Source: Microbacterium sp. EST19A (GTDB taxonomy: Bacteria; Actinomycetota; Actinomycetes; Actinomycetales; Microbacteriaceae). Taken from it: a stretch of 64,000 nt of DNA. Location of the stretch: positions 806,001-870,000 of the forward strand of contig NZ_JAHXYZ010000002.1 in the NCBI RefSeq assembly GCF_019969685.1, given 5' to 3'. This document shows positions 17,632-26,486 of the stretch, piece after piece. Both the position numbers and the translations under genes were made by a program. The first letter of the stretch is position 1. Each line of letters begins with the position of its first letter. The notes beneath the pieces are model-generated. The model ran no database searches and was not told where the DNA came from. It saw only the letters and a program-made list of their open reading frames with translations.

Positions 17632-18119
17632 CCCGCACCCCGACGCAGGAGGCCTGGCGGATCGCCGCCGCCGTGCCCGACCCCGAGGTCCCCGTCCTCA
17701 CGATCGAAGACCTCGGCGTGCTCCGCGCCGTCGAGGCCGACGGCGACCGTGTGCGCGTCGACATCACCCCGACCTACAGCGGCTGCCCGGCGATGGACAC
17801 GATCCGCGACGACGTGATCATGTCGCTGACCGCGGCCGGTTTCGCCGATGTCGACGTGCGTCTCGTCCTCTCCCCCGCGTGGACCACCGACTGGATGACG
17901 GATGCCGGAAAGCAGAAGCTCGAGGCCTACGGCATCGCGCCGCCCTCCGGCCGTGCCGCCGTGTCGTCGGGCCCCATCCGGCTGTCCTTGAGCGTGCGCT
18001 GCCCGCGCTGCGGCTCGCTCGACACCCGCGAGGTGTCCCGGTTCGGCTCGACCTCCTGCAAGTCCCTGTTCGAGTGCCGTGCGTGCCTCGAGCCCTTCGA
18101 CCATTTCAAGGTGCACTGA
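17625..18119 (+). CDS. paaD: Phenylacetyl-CoA epoxidase maturation protein PaaD
   Basis: 164 residues. An N-terminal MIP18/DUF59 domain shows VPDPEVPVLTIEDLGVLR and YSGCPAMDTI. The C-terminal zinc-ribbon has CPRCGSLDT and CKSLFECRACLEPFDHFK, the usual PaaD ending. It is thought to help assemble or maintain the metal centres of the epoxidase system. The ATG at 17625 lies inside the paaC end (7 nt overlap). The stop overlaps the paaE start by TGATG. Confidence 0.94.
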   Translation: MVTRTPTQEAWRIAAAVPDPEVPVLTIEDLGVLRAVEADGDRVRVDITPTYSGCPAMDTIRDDVIMSLTAAGFADVDVRLVLSPAWTTDWMTDAGKQKLEAYGIAPPSGRAAVSSGPIRLSLSVRCPRCGSLDTREVSRFGSTSCKSLFECRACLEPFDHFKVH

Positions 18120-19285
18120 TGTCGCTGTTCACGTCCGCGCGGGCCGGCGCCCCGGCATCCGTCCCGCCGCGTCGCGCGACCGGCGAGCGCACGCGCGCCC
18201 GGTTCCACACGCTCACGGTCGAGGACGTCCGTCCGCTCACCGAGGATGCCGTCGAGGTGACGTTCACCGTGCCGGCTGCGCTGGCCGACGACTACGACCA
18301 CCTGCCGGGCCAGTACGTGGCGCTGCGCACGACGCTCGAGGGCACGGAGGTGCGTCGCTCGTACTCGTTGTGCCGTGCTCCGGAGCACCGCACGGACGGC
18401 TCGCCGACACGGCTCAGCGTCGCGGTGAAGCGCGACGAGGGCGGCCTGTTCTCGACCTGGGCGCAGACCGGACTGCACGCCGGGTTCGAGATCGACGTGA
18501 TGAGCCCGCAGGGCACGTTCACGTCCGGTCTCGACGATCTCGACGACCGTCATGTGGTCGGGATCGCCGCAGGCTCCGGCATCACCCCGTTGATGGCGCT
18601 CGCGCACACGGTGCTCACGCGGTCGACGACCTCGCGCTTCACGCTGCTGTACACGAACCGGTCGACGCTCGACGTGATGTTCCTGGAGGACCTCGCCGAT
18701 CTGAAGGACCGCTACCCGACCCGCGTGACGCTGCATCACGTGCTGTCGCGCGAGCAGCGCACCGCTCCGGTGCTGTCCGGCCGGATCGACGAGGAGAAGC
18801 TGCGCACGATCTTCGACTCGCTCATCGATCCCGCAGACGTCGACGAGTGGTTCCTGTGCGGGCCGCTCGCGCTGGTGGACCTGTGTCGCGAGGTCCTCGC
18901 CGATGTCGGCGTCGCACGCGAGCACATCCGCTTCGAGCTGTTCACGACGGGTGACGAGCCGCTCCGCACCGCGCGCCCGGTCGAGGTGCGCGCAGGAGCG
19001 AAGACGTTCCGCATCGAGGTCAACCTCGACGGCGTCTCGTCGACGGTGGAGAGTCCGGTCGACGCGCACGAATCGGTGCTGAATGCGGCGCTGCGCGTGC
19101 GGCCCGACGCGCCGTTCGCCTGCGCAGGCGGCGTCTGCGGCACCTGTCGCGCCCGCGTGATCGAGGGCAGCGTGAGCATGACCGAGAACTACGCGCTGGA
19201 GCCGGACGAACTCGAACGCGGATACGTGCTCACCTGCCAGTCCCATCCCACCAGCGACCGCGTGGTCGTCGACTACGACGTGTGA
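18119..19285 (+). CDS. paaE: Phenylacetyl-CoA epoxidase reductase PaaE
   Basis: 388 residues in three modules: an FAD-binding domain (RRSYSLCR), an NAD(P)H-binding domain (VVGIAAGSGITPLMAL, EWFLCGPLALV), and a C-terminal plant-type [2Fe-2S] ferredoxin with Cys about 335, 340, 343 and 373 (CAGGVCGTC, then LTCQSH). It carries electrons from NADPH to the PaaA di-iron site. Start at 18119 overlaps the paaD stop. The frame extends upstream through paaD but without homology. Confidence 0.96.
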   Translation: MSLFTSARAGAPASVPPRRATGERTRARFHTLTVEDVRPLTEDAVEVTFTVPAALADDYDHLPGQYVALRTTLEGTEVRRSYSLCRAPEHRTDGSPTRLSVAVKRDEGGLFSTWAQTGLHAGFEIDVMSPQGTFTSGLDDLDDRHVVGIAAGSGITPLMALAHTVLTRSTTSRFTLLYTNRSTLDVMFLEDLADLKDRYPTRVTLHHVLSREQRTAPVLSGRIDEEKLRTIFDSLIDPADVDEWFLCGPLALVDLCREVLADVGVAREHIRFELFTTGDEPLRTARPVEVRAGAKTFRIEVNLDGVSSTVESPVDAHESVLNAALRVRPDAPFACAGGVCGTCRARVIEGSVSMTENYALEPDELERGYVLTCQSHPTSDRVVVDYDV

Positions 19286-19296
19286 CCGGAGTACGC

Positions 19297-20067
19297 ATGA
19301 TCGACCTCACCATCGCCGATGACGTCGCCACGATCGTCCTGAACGCCCCTGCGAAGCTGAACGCCCTCGACGAGCAGGCGCTGCACAGGCTGGACTCCGC
19401 GTACGCCGAGGCCGAGGCGGCCGGGGTGCGCGCCCTGGTGCTGCGCGGCGAAGGCCGGGCCTTCTGCGCCGGGCGCGACATCTCCGGTGTCGACCCGCGC
19501 GACGACGATGTTCTCGGTTATCTGGGTGGTCTCGTGACCCCGCTACTGAAGCGCATGTCGCGCTTCCCCGCGCCGACGTTCGCGGTCGCGCACGGCGCCT
19601 GTCTCGGCGTCGGGCTCGGCCTGCTGATCGCGACGGATGTCGTCTACGTCGCGGAATCCGCGAAGATCGGCTCGCCGTTCGCCGCCCTCGGCGCGACGCT
19701 CGACTCGGGCGGACACGCGCTCTTCCTGGAGCGGCTCGGCGCCCACAAGACCCTCGACCTCATCTACACCGGGCGTCTGATGAGCGGCACCGAGGCCGTG
19801 GCATCCGGCCTCTTCTCGCGGGTGTTCCCCGACGACGAGGTCGTCTCCGCGACGACGGATGCCGCGGCCGCTGCCGCGCGCGGAGCCACGGCCGCTTTCC
19901 TCGCCAGCAAGGAGCTCATCGCCCGGATCCGCGACGAGCGACTCGCCCTGTGGGACGCGGTCGACATCGAGAACGCCGCGCAGGCCGCGCTCTGCGACAC
20001 CGACGACTACCGCGAGGGGTTCGCCGCCTTCCAGGAGAAACGGAAGCCGGAGTTCCGCGGGCGCTGA
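19297..20067 (+). CDS. paaG: Crotonase-family isomerase, probable PaaG
   Basis: 256 residues. Oxyanion loop AHGACLGVGLGLLIATDVVY. The second catalytic site reads ATLDSGGHALFLERLG, with Asp before SGG as in PaaG/isomerase-type crotonases instead of the hydratase Glu. That fits 1,2-epoxyphenylacetyl-CoA isomerase, the step after PaaABCE. The end DYREGFAAFQEKRKPEFRGR is common in this family. A GTG at 19282 overlaps the paaE stop, but GGAG lies 5 nt before the ATG at 19297, which I prefer. Last gene of the paaA operon, followed by a strong hairpin. Confidence 0.82.
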   Translation: MIDLTIADDVATIVLNAPAKLNALDEQALHRLDSAYAEAEAAGVRALVLRGEGRAFCAGRDISGVDPRDDDVLGYLGGLVTPLLKRMSRFPAPTFAVAHGACLGVGLGLLIATDVVYVAESAKIGSPFAALGATLDSGGHALFLERLGAHKTLDLIYTGRLMSGTEAVASGLFSRVFPDDEVVSATTDAAAAAARGATAAFLASKELIARIRDERLALWDAVDIENAAQAALCDTDDYREGFAAFQEKRKPEFRGR

Positions 20068-20076
20068 GCGCTCCCT

Positions 20077-20137
20077 GCTCCCGTGGCAGTTTCTGCGGGT
20101 CTGACACCGCCGGACCCGCACAAAAGGCCACGGGAGC
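20077..20137. terminator. Bidirectional terminator-like hairpin, member of a repeated family
   Basis: GCTCCCGTGG (20077-20086) pairs with CCACGGGAGC (20128-20137), and TGCGGGTC (20094-20101) with GACCCGCA (20113-20120), giving an 18 bp two-part stem. It sits between convergent genes. Its first 14 bases, GCTCCCGTGGCAGT, recur at 28248 in another convergent gap. Confidence 0.75.
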
Positions 20138-20141
20138 GACG

Positions 20142-20801
20142 TCACCGAGCGGCACGCAGGATGCGCGGCCGATCGAGGCGTCGATAGTCGACATGGATCG
20201 CGGCGCGATCGGCCGGTCGGCACTCCGACAGATACAGCTTCTGCCCTCCGACGTAGCGCGCGTTCTCCTCGGCATCCGGGTCGGCCGGCAGCCCGTCGCG
20301 CACCGACATCCGGCGGATGGATTCCGTGAACGGGACGTCGAGGAAGATCGAAAGATCCCAGACGTCGACGAGCTCCGGACGGTGAAGGAAGATGCCGTCG
20401 ACGAGGAGAATGCTCCCCCGAGGTACGTCACGACGAGGACCGCTCAGGAGCCTGTCGGAGTCGACGTCGTGTCCGGCAGGCAGATAGGTGCCCCGGCCGC
20501 TGCGGAACGGACCGATGACCTCCCGACGGAACTGCTCGTAGTCGTAGGAATCCAGCCAGAACCCCTCCGGCGAGCGTGGTCCGAGGCGGTAGCGGTGCGC
20601 CCGCAGGTGGTGGAATCCGTCGATCGAGACCCGTACGACCGGGTGGGACGAGGGCATCCGCACCGCCAGCTCATCCGCGAGCCGCGTCTTGCCCGAGCCG
20701 TCGACGCCGTCGATCCCGACGATGAGGTTGGGGCCATCGGGCTCGGGAACCGGCATCAGCGCGAGCAGCGCGCTGAGGAACTCCGTTCGCTGATCGCTCA
20801 T
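20142..20801 (-). CDS. Uridine kinase-like P-loop nucleoside/sugar kinase
   Basis: 219 residues from MSDQRTEF. A Walker A motif, GIDGVDGSGKTRLA (Lys about 38), is followed by VRVSIDGFHHLRAHRYRLG, the DGFH motif of the uridine kinase/phosphoribulokinase group, and LLVDGIFLHRPELVDVWD. Such proteins phosphorylate a nucleoside or a related small molecule; the substrate cannot be read from sequence. The start at 20801 has GGGAG upstream; the longer frame to 20978 overlaps the divergent ligase. It faces paaG across a shared terminator. Confidence 0.75.
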   Translation of the reverse strand: MSDQRTEFLSALLALMPVPEPDGPNLIVGIDGVDGSGKTRLADELAVRMPSSHPVVRVSIDGFHHLRAHRYRLGPRSPEGFWLDSYDYEQFRREVIGPFRSGRGTYLPAGHDVDSDRLLSGPRRDVPRGSILLVDGIFLHRPELVDVWDLSIFLDVPFTESIRRMSVRDGLPADPDAEENARYVGGQKLYLSECRPADRAAIHVDYRRLDRPRILRAAR

Positions 20802-20878
20802 CCGAGGCCTCTCCCTTTGCAGGTCTCCGATCGTGCCATACCGGCATCGATGTCCGAGGCCGGTGCGAGAATGCGGAG

Positions 20879-22399
20879 ATGAAGCTCGCGGAGCTCGTCT
20901 CCACCACAGAAGAGGTCGCCGCCACGTCGTCGCGCCTGGCCAAGATCGATGCGCTCGCGCGGCTGCTGGCGACCGCACAGCCGCGCGAGATCGCGCCGCT
21001 CGTCGGGCTGCTCCTCGCGTCGCCGCGTCAGGGCAGACTCGGCGTCGGATGGCGAGGGATCGCGGCGCTGGAGGTCTCGCACGCCGAGAGCCCGAGCCTC
21101 ACGATCGCCGACGTGGACGAGTCGTTGGATGCTCTCGCCGCGGCATCCGGCACAGGGTCGGCCGCCACGCGCACCGGCGCTCTGGGCGCCCTCGCCGCAC
21201 GAGCGACGGACGATGAGTGGGACTTCCTGACCCGCGCCATGCTGGGCGAACTGCGCACCGGTGCGCTCGGGGGTGTGCTCCTCGATGCGATCGCAAAGGC
21301 GTCAGACCGCGCACCCGCGACCGTCCGGCGGGCTGCGATGCTGTCGGGCGACCTGGGCGAGACGGCCCTGATCGCCCTCACCGGCGCCGAAGACGATCTC
21401 GACGCCGTCGGCCTGCAGGTCGGGCGCCCCGTACTGCCGATGCTCGCCGCGACGGCCGCCACGCCGACCGCGGCACTCGAGATCACCGGCGAGGCATCGG
21501 TGGAGTTCAAGCTCGACGGCGCCCGCATCCAGGTGCATCGGCACGGCGACGAGGTCGGCGTCTACACGCGCAGTCTTGCCGACATCACGCACCGGGTACC
21601 CGAGATCGTCGAGATCGTCCGGTCGCTGCCGGCACACGACCTCATCCTCGACGGCGAGACCCTGTCCCTCGACGAAGACGGCGGACCGCGCCCGTTCCAG
21701 GAGACCATGTCGCGCTTCGGCGCCGACGTCGCTCGCGAACTGGTGCTGCGGCCGTGGTTCTTCGACGTGCTGCACGTCGACGGACGCGACCTTCTCGACG
21801 AGCCGCTCTCCACCCGCCTCGCCGAACTCGAGCGTGTGGCCGGCGAATGGCGGATGCCGGGCATCGTCACCGCCGATCCGGATGCCGCCGAGCAGCTGTC
21901 GCGCGAAGCTCTCGCCGCCGGGCACGAGGGCGTGGTCGTCAAGGCGATCGACGCTCCCTACGCCGCCGGCCGACGCGGCAAGTCCTGGGTCAAGGTCAAG
22001 CCGGTGCTGACCTACGACCTCGTCGTGCTCGGAGCCGAGTGGGGATCCGGCCGCCGTCAGGGCTGGCTGTCGAACCTGCATCTCGGAGCCCTCGACCCCG
22101 ACGGCGAGTTCGGTGATCCCGGCGCCTACGTCATGGTGGGCAAGACGTTCAAGGGACTCACCGACGAGCTGCTGCGCTGGCAGACCGAGACCTTCCCCGC
22201 CTACGAGACCCGGCGCACGCAGGGCACGGTCTTCCTGCGACCCGAGATCGTCGTCGAGATCGCCATCGACGGCGTGCAACGCTCACCACGCTACCCCGGC
22301 GGCATCGCGCTCCGCTTCGCGCGGGTGAAGGGCTACCGTCCCGACAAGACGCCCACCGAGGCCGACACCATCCAGACGCTGCGGGCGCTGCTGCGCTGA
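20879..22399 (+). CDS. lig: ATP-dependent DNA ligase (LigB/LigC-type)
   Basis: 506 residues. Nucleotidyltransferase motif I is VEFKLDGARIQVHR with catalytic Lys about 211; later motifs are LDGETL, FFDVLHVDG, HEGVVVKAID and KSWVKVKPV, then an OB-fold end with RFARVKGYRPDK. An N-terminal DNA-binding domain of about 180 residues precedes it, as in mycobacterial LigB. This is a second ligase, alongside the NAD-dependent LigA expected elsewhere, and probably serves repair. Single gene between the kinase and a phosphoribosyltransferase. Confidence 0.94.
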   Translation: MKLAELVSTTEEVAATSSRLAKIDALARLLATAQPREIAPLVGLLLASPRQGRLGVGWRGIAALEVSHAESPSLTIADVDESLDALAAASGTGSAATRTGALGALAARATDDEWDFLTRAMLGELRTGALGGVLLDAIAKASDRAPATVRRAAMLSGDLGETALIALTGAEDDLDAVGLQVGRPVLPMLAATAATPTAALEITGEASVEFKLDGARIQVHRHGDEVGVYTRSLADITHRVPEIVEIVRSLPAHDLILDGETLSLDEDGGPRPFQETMSRFGADVARELVLRPWFFDVLHVDGRDLLDEPLSTRLAELERVAGEWRMPGIVTADPDAAEQLSREALAAGHEGVVVKAIDAPYAAGRRGKSWVKVKPVLTYDLVVLGAEWGSGRRQGWLSNLHLGALDPDGEFGDPGAYVMVGKTFKGLTDELLRWQTETFPAYETRRTQGTVFLRPEIVVEIAIDGVQRSPRYPGGIALRFARVKGYRPDKTPTEADTIQTLRALLR

Positions 22400-22412
22400 C
22401 CCGCTCCCACCT

Positions 22413-22922
22413 TCACGCGGAAGGCGGAAGCCCCAGGTCCTCTTCGCGCACGGTCCCCTGGAACGACCACGGGAAGTTGATCCACAGGTCGGTGTCCTTC
22501 CAGGCGTAGTCGGGCTGGATGATCGTCGAGGGCTTCGTGTAGATCGTGACGGAGCGCACATCCGCACCCTTGTCCTTCAAGAGCTGCACCGCGAGCGCCA
22601 GCGTGCGCCCGGAGTCGGCGACGTCATCCACGAGCAGCACACGGCGCCCGTCGAGGTACGCCATGTCGAGCTCGGGAGGGAGCACCTCGGGCGCGTCGAG
22701 CACGGTGCCGATGCCGGTGTAGAACTCGACGTTGATGGCGCCGCAGTTCTTCGCACCAAGGCCGTACGCGATCGCGCCGGCCGGAAGCAGCCCGCCTCTC
22801 GCGATCGCCACGACGACCTCCGGTGCGAAACCGCTGGCCACAATGCTGCGTGCCAGATCGCGTGTCGCAGATCCGAAGCCGTCCCAGGTGAGCGTCTCGC
22901 GCTCGGTCGTCGTAGTCGTCAT
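22413..22922 (-). CDS. Phosphoribosyltransferase (hypoxanthine/xanthine-type)
   Basis: 169 residues from MTTTTTERE. Type I phosphoribosyltransferase: the PRPP loop is RRVLLVDDVADSGRTLALA and an ARGGL loop lies upstream (VVVAIARGGLLPAG). The acceptor hood is short. Family members use guanine, xanthine or hypoxanthine; the sequence does not decide. A GTG at 22943 is in frame but lies inside the likely ribosome binding site GGAGGAG. It faces the ligase gene, 13 bp away, and is followed by the transglutaminase operon on the same strand. Confidence 0.82.
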   Translation of the reverse strand: MTTTTTERETLTWDGFGSATRDLARSIVASGFAPEVVVAIARGGLLPAGAIAYGLGAKNCGAINVEFYTGIGTVLDAPEVLPPELDMAYLDGRRVLLVDDVADSGRTLALAVQLLKDKGADVRSVTIYTKPSTIIQPDYAWKDTDLWINFPWSFQGTVREEDLGLPPSA

Positions 22923-22947
22923 CGCCTCATTCTCCTCCACCACACGG

Positions 22948-23793
22948 TCAGTCGAGTCGCGTCACCTCGACCGCGACGAAGAGCTCCGATGCGCTCGGCC
23001 CGGCGTACACCCCGCGCAGGGGTGCGACGTCGCCGTAGTCGCGCCCGTGCCCGACGTAGACGTGAGATTCTCCGATGTCGAGCAGGTTGGTCGGGTCGAA
23101 GCCGCGCCACTCCCCCGAGTACCACTCCACCCAGGCGTGCGACTCCCCGATCACCGGCTGTCCGATCGGCGCCGTCGGATCCGGGTGCAGGTACCCCGAC
23201 ACGTATCGCGCGGGGATGCCTGCCGCCCGCAGCACTCCCAGGGCGACGTGCGCGATGTCCTGGCAGACACCCGATCGCGCGGCCCAGGCCTCGCGCGCCG
23301 TCGAGTTCACTCCCGTCACGCCGCTCTGATAGTCCATGGCCCCGCCGACGGTGCGACAGATGTCGTACGCGGTCTCGTCCACGCCTCGGCCTTCGGCTCT
23401 GACCCGCAGCGCGAGCTCGCGCATCTCCTCATCGGGCGCGGTCGCCGGGGTCTGTGCGAGGCATTCGGCGAGCGACAGCGATGAGGGGATGCGCGCCTCC
23501 AGCTCGTCCCAGTCGACCGGCTCGGCAGCGGGCGGCACGGTGCGCACGTCGACGACGCTGGTCGCCGTGACCGACAGCAGCTGATGCGGCGTGAGCACCT
23601 CGAAGGTCGACACCCGGGTGTCCCAGTAGTCGGAGTACGAGTGCTGCGTCGCCGTCGGCGAGATGTCCAGCGTCGCCTGCAGCACGAACTGTCCGTCGCG
23701 CGAGTGCGGCAGCATCCGCGCCTCGTTGTACGAGGCCGTCGCCGGCTTCTCGTACCGGAATCCCGTCCGGTGCACGATCCTCAACCTGCTCAC
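22948..23793 (-). CDS. Transglutaminase-like cysteine protease family protein
   Basis: 281 residues from a GTG that overlaps the alpha-E stop (GTGA). The N-terminal beta domain of bacterial transglutaminase-like proteins is seen in RIVHRTGFRYEKPATASYNEAR. The catalytic core has the Cys in ARSGVCQDIAHVALGVLR, His in GESHAWVEWYSGEW and Asp in GFDPTN. Such proteins are predicted proteases or transamidases acting on small peptides. Third gene of a unit with alpha-E and ATP-grasp genes, a conserved association; the substrate is unknown. Frames extending to 24369 are shadows of the upstream gene. Confidence 0.9.
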   Translation of the reverse strand: MSRLRIVHRTGFRYEKPATASYNEARMLPHSRDGQFVLQATLDISPTATQHSYSDYWDTRVSTFEVLTPHQLLSVTATSVVDVRTVPPAAEPVDWDELEARIPSSLSLAECLAQTPATAPDEEMRELALRVRAEGRGVDETAYDICRTVGGAMDYQSGVTGVNSTAREAWAARSGVCQDIAHVALGVLRAAGIPARYVSGYLHPDPTAPIGQPVIGESHAWVEWYSGEWRGFDPTNLLDIGESHVYVGHGRDYGDVAPLRGVYAGPSASELFVAVEVTRLD

Positions 23794-24716
23794 AGTGCTT
23801 CTCCGATCCACACCGGCATCGCGATCGACGGGAAGTAGCGCTCCCGGATCGCATCGCTCGCCACCGAGATCGCCACCTGCACCTCTTCCATGCTCTCCGA
23901 GAGCCGATGCACGATGTCGGCGACCGGCCGGTACTCCAACTCCGACCGCATCCGGCCGAGCACCCGATGTGCGCGATCCGGTGCACCGAACGCCCCGGCC
24001 GGGTCGATGCCGCGCAGGCATTCCTCCGCCTGAAGGATGCTGGAGAGCACGGATCTCGGGAACAGCTTGTCCACGAGGAGGAACTCCACCGCCGATGCCG
24101 CCGTCGGAACCGCCCGATGTCCGCGCAGGTGGGCCTCGTATGCGCCGCAGCTGCGCAGCAGCGTCGTCCAGCTCGGGCCGCCGGCATCCGTCAGCGAGCG
24201 GGTCGCCAACAGGCGAGCCGTCATGTCGGCGCGCTCGATCGAACGGCCGAGCACGAAGAACTGCCAGGCCTCGTCGCGGCTCGTCGACGAGTCGACCACC
24301 CCGAACGCGAGGGCCGATCGGTCGCGCACCCACCGGAAGAACGGGTGCGTCTTGTCGGAGGCGATCCACAGCGGCATCCGCGCGTTCGACTCGTTGAGGG
24401 TCTCCCAGAGGTCCGTCGAGATGATCTCGCGGGCGCGCCGCGCGTTCTCGCGGGCCGCGGCGATCGAATGGGCGATGGATGCCGAATGGTCCCGGTCGAG
24501 AGCCAGCAGGCGCACGACGTCATCGCGGCCGACGACCGTCTCGCCGTCGGCGGTCGTGCCCATGACCGACAGCAACGCGCGGCACGCGGTGTCCTCCTCG
24601 ACCCACGGATCCTCCAGGAGCAGTTGCAGGTGCACGTCGAGGATGCGGGCAGTGCCGTCAGCCCGCTCGACGTAGCGGCCGATCCAGAACAGCGCCTCGG
24701 CGATGCGGCTCAGCAT
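23790..24716 (-). CDS. Alpha-E domain protein (DUF403)
   Basis: 308 residues, all-helical. Starts MLSRIAEALFWIGRYVERAD, the signature of this family, with a second WQFFVLGRSIERADMTARLL about 150 residues later suggesting an internal repeat. No enzymatic function has been shown; in genomes it travels with circularly permuted ATP-grasp ligases and transglutaminase-like proteins, as here. It is proposed to be part of a peptide-bond forming system. Overlaps the ATP-grasp gene by 7 nt and the transglutaminase gene by 4 nt. Confidence 0.92.
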   Translation of the reverse strand: MLSRIAEALFWIGRYVERADGTARILDVHLQLLLEDPWVEEDTACRALLSVMGTTADGETVVGRDDVVRLLALDRDHSASIAHSIAAARENARRAREIISTDLWETLNESNARMPLWIASDKTHPFFRWVRDRSALAFGVVDSSTSRDEAWQFFVLGRSIERADMTARLLATRSLTDAGGPSWTTLLRSCGAYEAHLRGHRAVPTAASAVEFLLVDKLFPRSVLSSILQAEECLRGIDPAGAFGAPDRAHRVLGRMRSELEYRPVADIVHRLSESMEEVQVAISVASDAIRERYFPSIAMPVWIGEAL

Positions 24717-26395
24717 GTCGCGCCTCCCTGCTGCTGTTGCTGCTGCTGTTGCTGCTGCTGGTGATGCCGGGTCTCGAGGTCCTCGTCCTGCGGCGAGGAC
24801 ATGAAGGGCGGATGCGGCTCCTCGCGCGGCGACGACACGATCCCGATGGCACCGGTGGCGATCGAGACCTCGTCGGATGCGGGGTCGGAGAGTCCGGCAA
24901 GTGTCGCCGTCGGGCCGGTGAAGAGCGAGGGGTCGAGCACCCAGGTGTCCTTCGACCCGCCACCCTGGCTGGAGTTGACCACCAGCTGTCCCTCCGGCAG
25001 CGCGACCCTCGTCAGGCCGCCGGGCAGCACCCAGATGTCCTCGCCGTCGTTGACCGCGAAGGGGCGGAGATCGACGTGCCGGGGGCGGAAGCCGTCTTCC
25101 ACGAGGGTCGGGATCGTCGACAGCTGCACCACCGGCTGCGCGATCCAGCCGCGCGGATCGGCGAGCAGTTGAGCGCGCAGGGCCTCCAACTCCGCAGGGG
25201 AGGCATCCGGCCCGACCACGAGCCCTTTCCCGCCGGAGCCGTCGACAGGCTTCACGACGAGCTCATCCAGGCGGTCGAGGACCTCGGCGAGAGCATCCGG
25301 CTCCTCCAGACGCCACGTGTCGACGTTCGGCAGGATCGGGTCCTCCCCGAGGTAGTAGCGGATGAGCTCGGGCACGTACGTGTACACGAGCTTGTCGTCG
25401 GCGACGCCGTTGCCGACCGCGTTGGCGAGCGTGACGTTCCCGAGCCGCGCCGCGAGCATCAGGCCCGGCGCTCCCAGCACCGAATCGGGCCGGAAGTGCT
25501 GCGGATCGAGGAACTCGTCATCGACCCGGCGGTAGATCACGTCGACCCGCGTGGGTCCCGCGGTGGTGTGCATCCACACGCGCCCGCCGGAGCAGAACAG
25601 ATCACGGCCCTCGACGAGCTCGACGCCCATCATCCGTGCCAGCAGCGTGTGCTCGTAGTACGCGGAGTTGTAGACGCCCGGCGTCAGCACGACCACGGTC
25701 GGGTGATCGATACCCACCGGTGCCGCCGCGCGCAGCGCCTGGAGCAGCCGGCCCGGATAATCGACGACCGGTCGCACCCGCAGGCTCGTGAACAACTCGG
25801 GCAGCGTCTGCGCCATGACCCGCCGGTTCGCGAGCACGTAGCTGACCCCGCTCGGCACCCGGACGTTGTCCTCGAGCACGCGCCAGGCGCCCTTCTCGTC
25901 GCGGATGACATCGATCCCCGCGACGTGGATGCGCACGCCGTTCGCGCCGACGATCCCGGCGGCCTGCCGGTGGAAGTGCGACGACGAGCTGATCAGCGCC
26001 GACGGGATCACCCCGTCGCGCACCGCGGCCTGCGGACCGTAGACGTCGGCGAGAAACGCCTCCAGCGCACGCACTCGTTGCTTCACGCCCGACTCGACGT
26101 ACATCCAGTCCTCGGCGGCGATCACCCGAGGGACCACGTCCAGCGGGAACGGCCGCTCCTCGCCCGCGAAGTCGAAGGTCACGCCCTGCGCGAGATACGA
26201 GCTCGCCAGAGCATCCGTCCGCGCCCGCAGCTCGGCATCGTCCATACCGGCGAGCGCCGGGTACATCTCCCGATAAGGGAGACGCACGTCGCCTGCACCG
26301 GCGGCGGCCCCTGCGGGGAACATCTCGTCCCACGGTTGCGGTCCCCGGCGCTCCGCGGATCGGCGTGAGGTGTACCCGTTGAACAGCGACTCCAT
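24710..26395 (-). CDS. Circularly permuted ATP-grasp protein (DUF404/DUF407) with C-terminal polyglutamine tail
   Basis: 561 residues from MESLFNGYTS. Family motifs include WDEMF near the start, ESGVKQRVRALEAFL, VLEDNVRVPSGVSYVLANR, GVYNSAYYEHTLLARMMGVELVEG, ANAVGNGVADDKLVYTYVPE and VVKPVDGSGGKG, the last supplying the ATP-binding Lys/Gly loop. Such proteins are predicted carboxylate-amine ligases. The last residues are unusual: HH, then eleven Gln, then GGATC, following a low-complexity region (from about residue 525). The family core ends well before this. First gene of the ATP-grasp/alpha-E/transglutaminase unit. Confidence 0.9.
   Translation of the reverse strand: MESLFNGYTSRRSAERRGPQPWDEMFPAGAAAGAGDVRLPYREMYPALAGMDDAELRARTDALASSYLAQGVTFDFAGEERPFPLDVVPRVIAAEDWMYVESGVKQRVRALEAFLADVYGPQAAVRDGVIPSALISSSSHFHRQAAGIVGANGVRIHVAGIDVIRDEKGAWRVLEDNVRVPSGVSYVLANRRVMAQTLPELFTSLRVRPVVDYPGRLLQALRAAAPVGIDHPTVVVLTPGVYNSAYYEHTLLARMMGVELVEGRDLFCSGGRVWMHTTAGPTRVDVIYRRVDDEFLDPQHFRPDSVLGAPGLMLAARLGNVTLANAVGNGVADDKLVYTYVPELIRYYLGEDPILPNVDTWRLEEPDALAEVLDRLDELVVKPVDGSGGKGLVVGPDASPAELEALRAQLLADPRGWIAQPVVQLSTIPTLVEDGFRPRHVDLRPFAVNDGEDIWVLPGGLTRVALPEGQLVVNSSQGGGSKDTWVLDPSLFTGPTATLAGLSDPASDEVSIATGAIGIVSSPREEPHPPFMSSPQDEDLETRHHQQQQQQQQQQQGGATC
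24728..24760 (-). repeat. CAG/CAA microsatellite coding for eleven glutamines
   Basis: On the + strand the run is CTG and TTG units in the order 3 CTG, TTG, 3 CTG, TTG, 3 CTG. It encodes the Gln tract near the end of the ATP-grasp protein. The repeat could vary by slippage; changes of whole triplets keep the frame. The alpha-E start is 12 bp downstream. Confidence 0.9.
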
Positions 26396-26486
26396 GACGG
26401 AATACTTCCGTGACGGGATTTCGGCGATGTTTCCGGGGGAAGACGACGCGGCGACGCCGACCCCGGGCGCGGTAGAGTCGACCTGT

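Noticed and set aside
24728..24760. CTG run on the + strand as part of a gene on that strand
   Set aside because: The + strand frame (poly-Leu) overlaps the alpha-E and ATP-grasp genes and has no family match.
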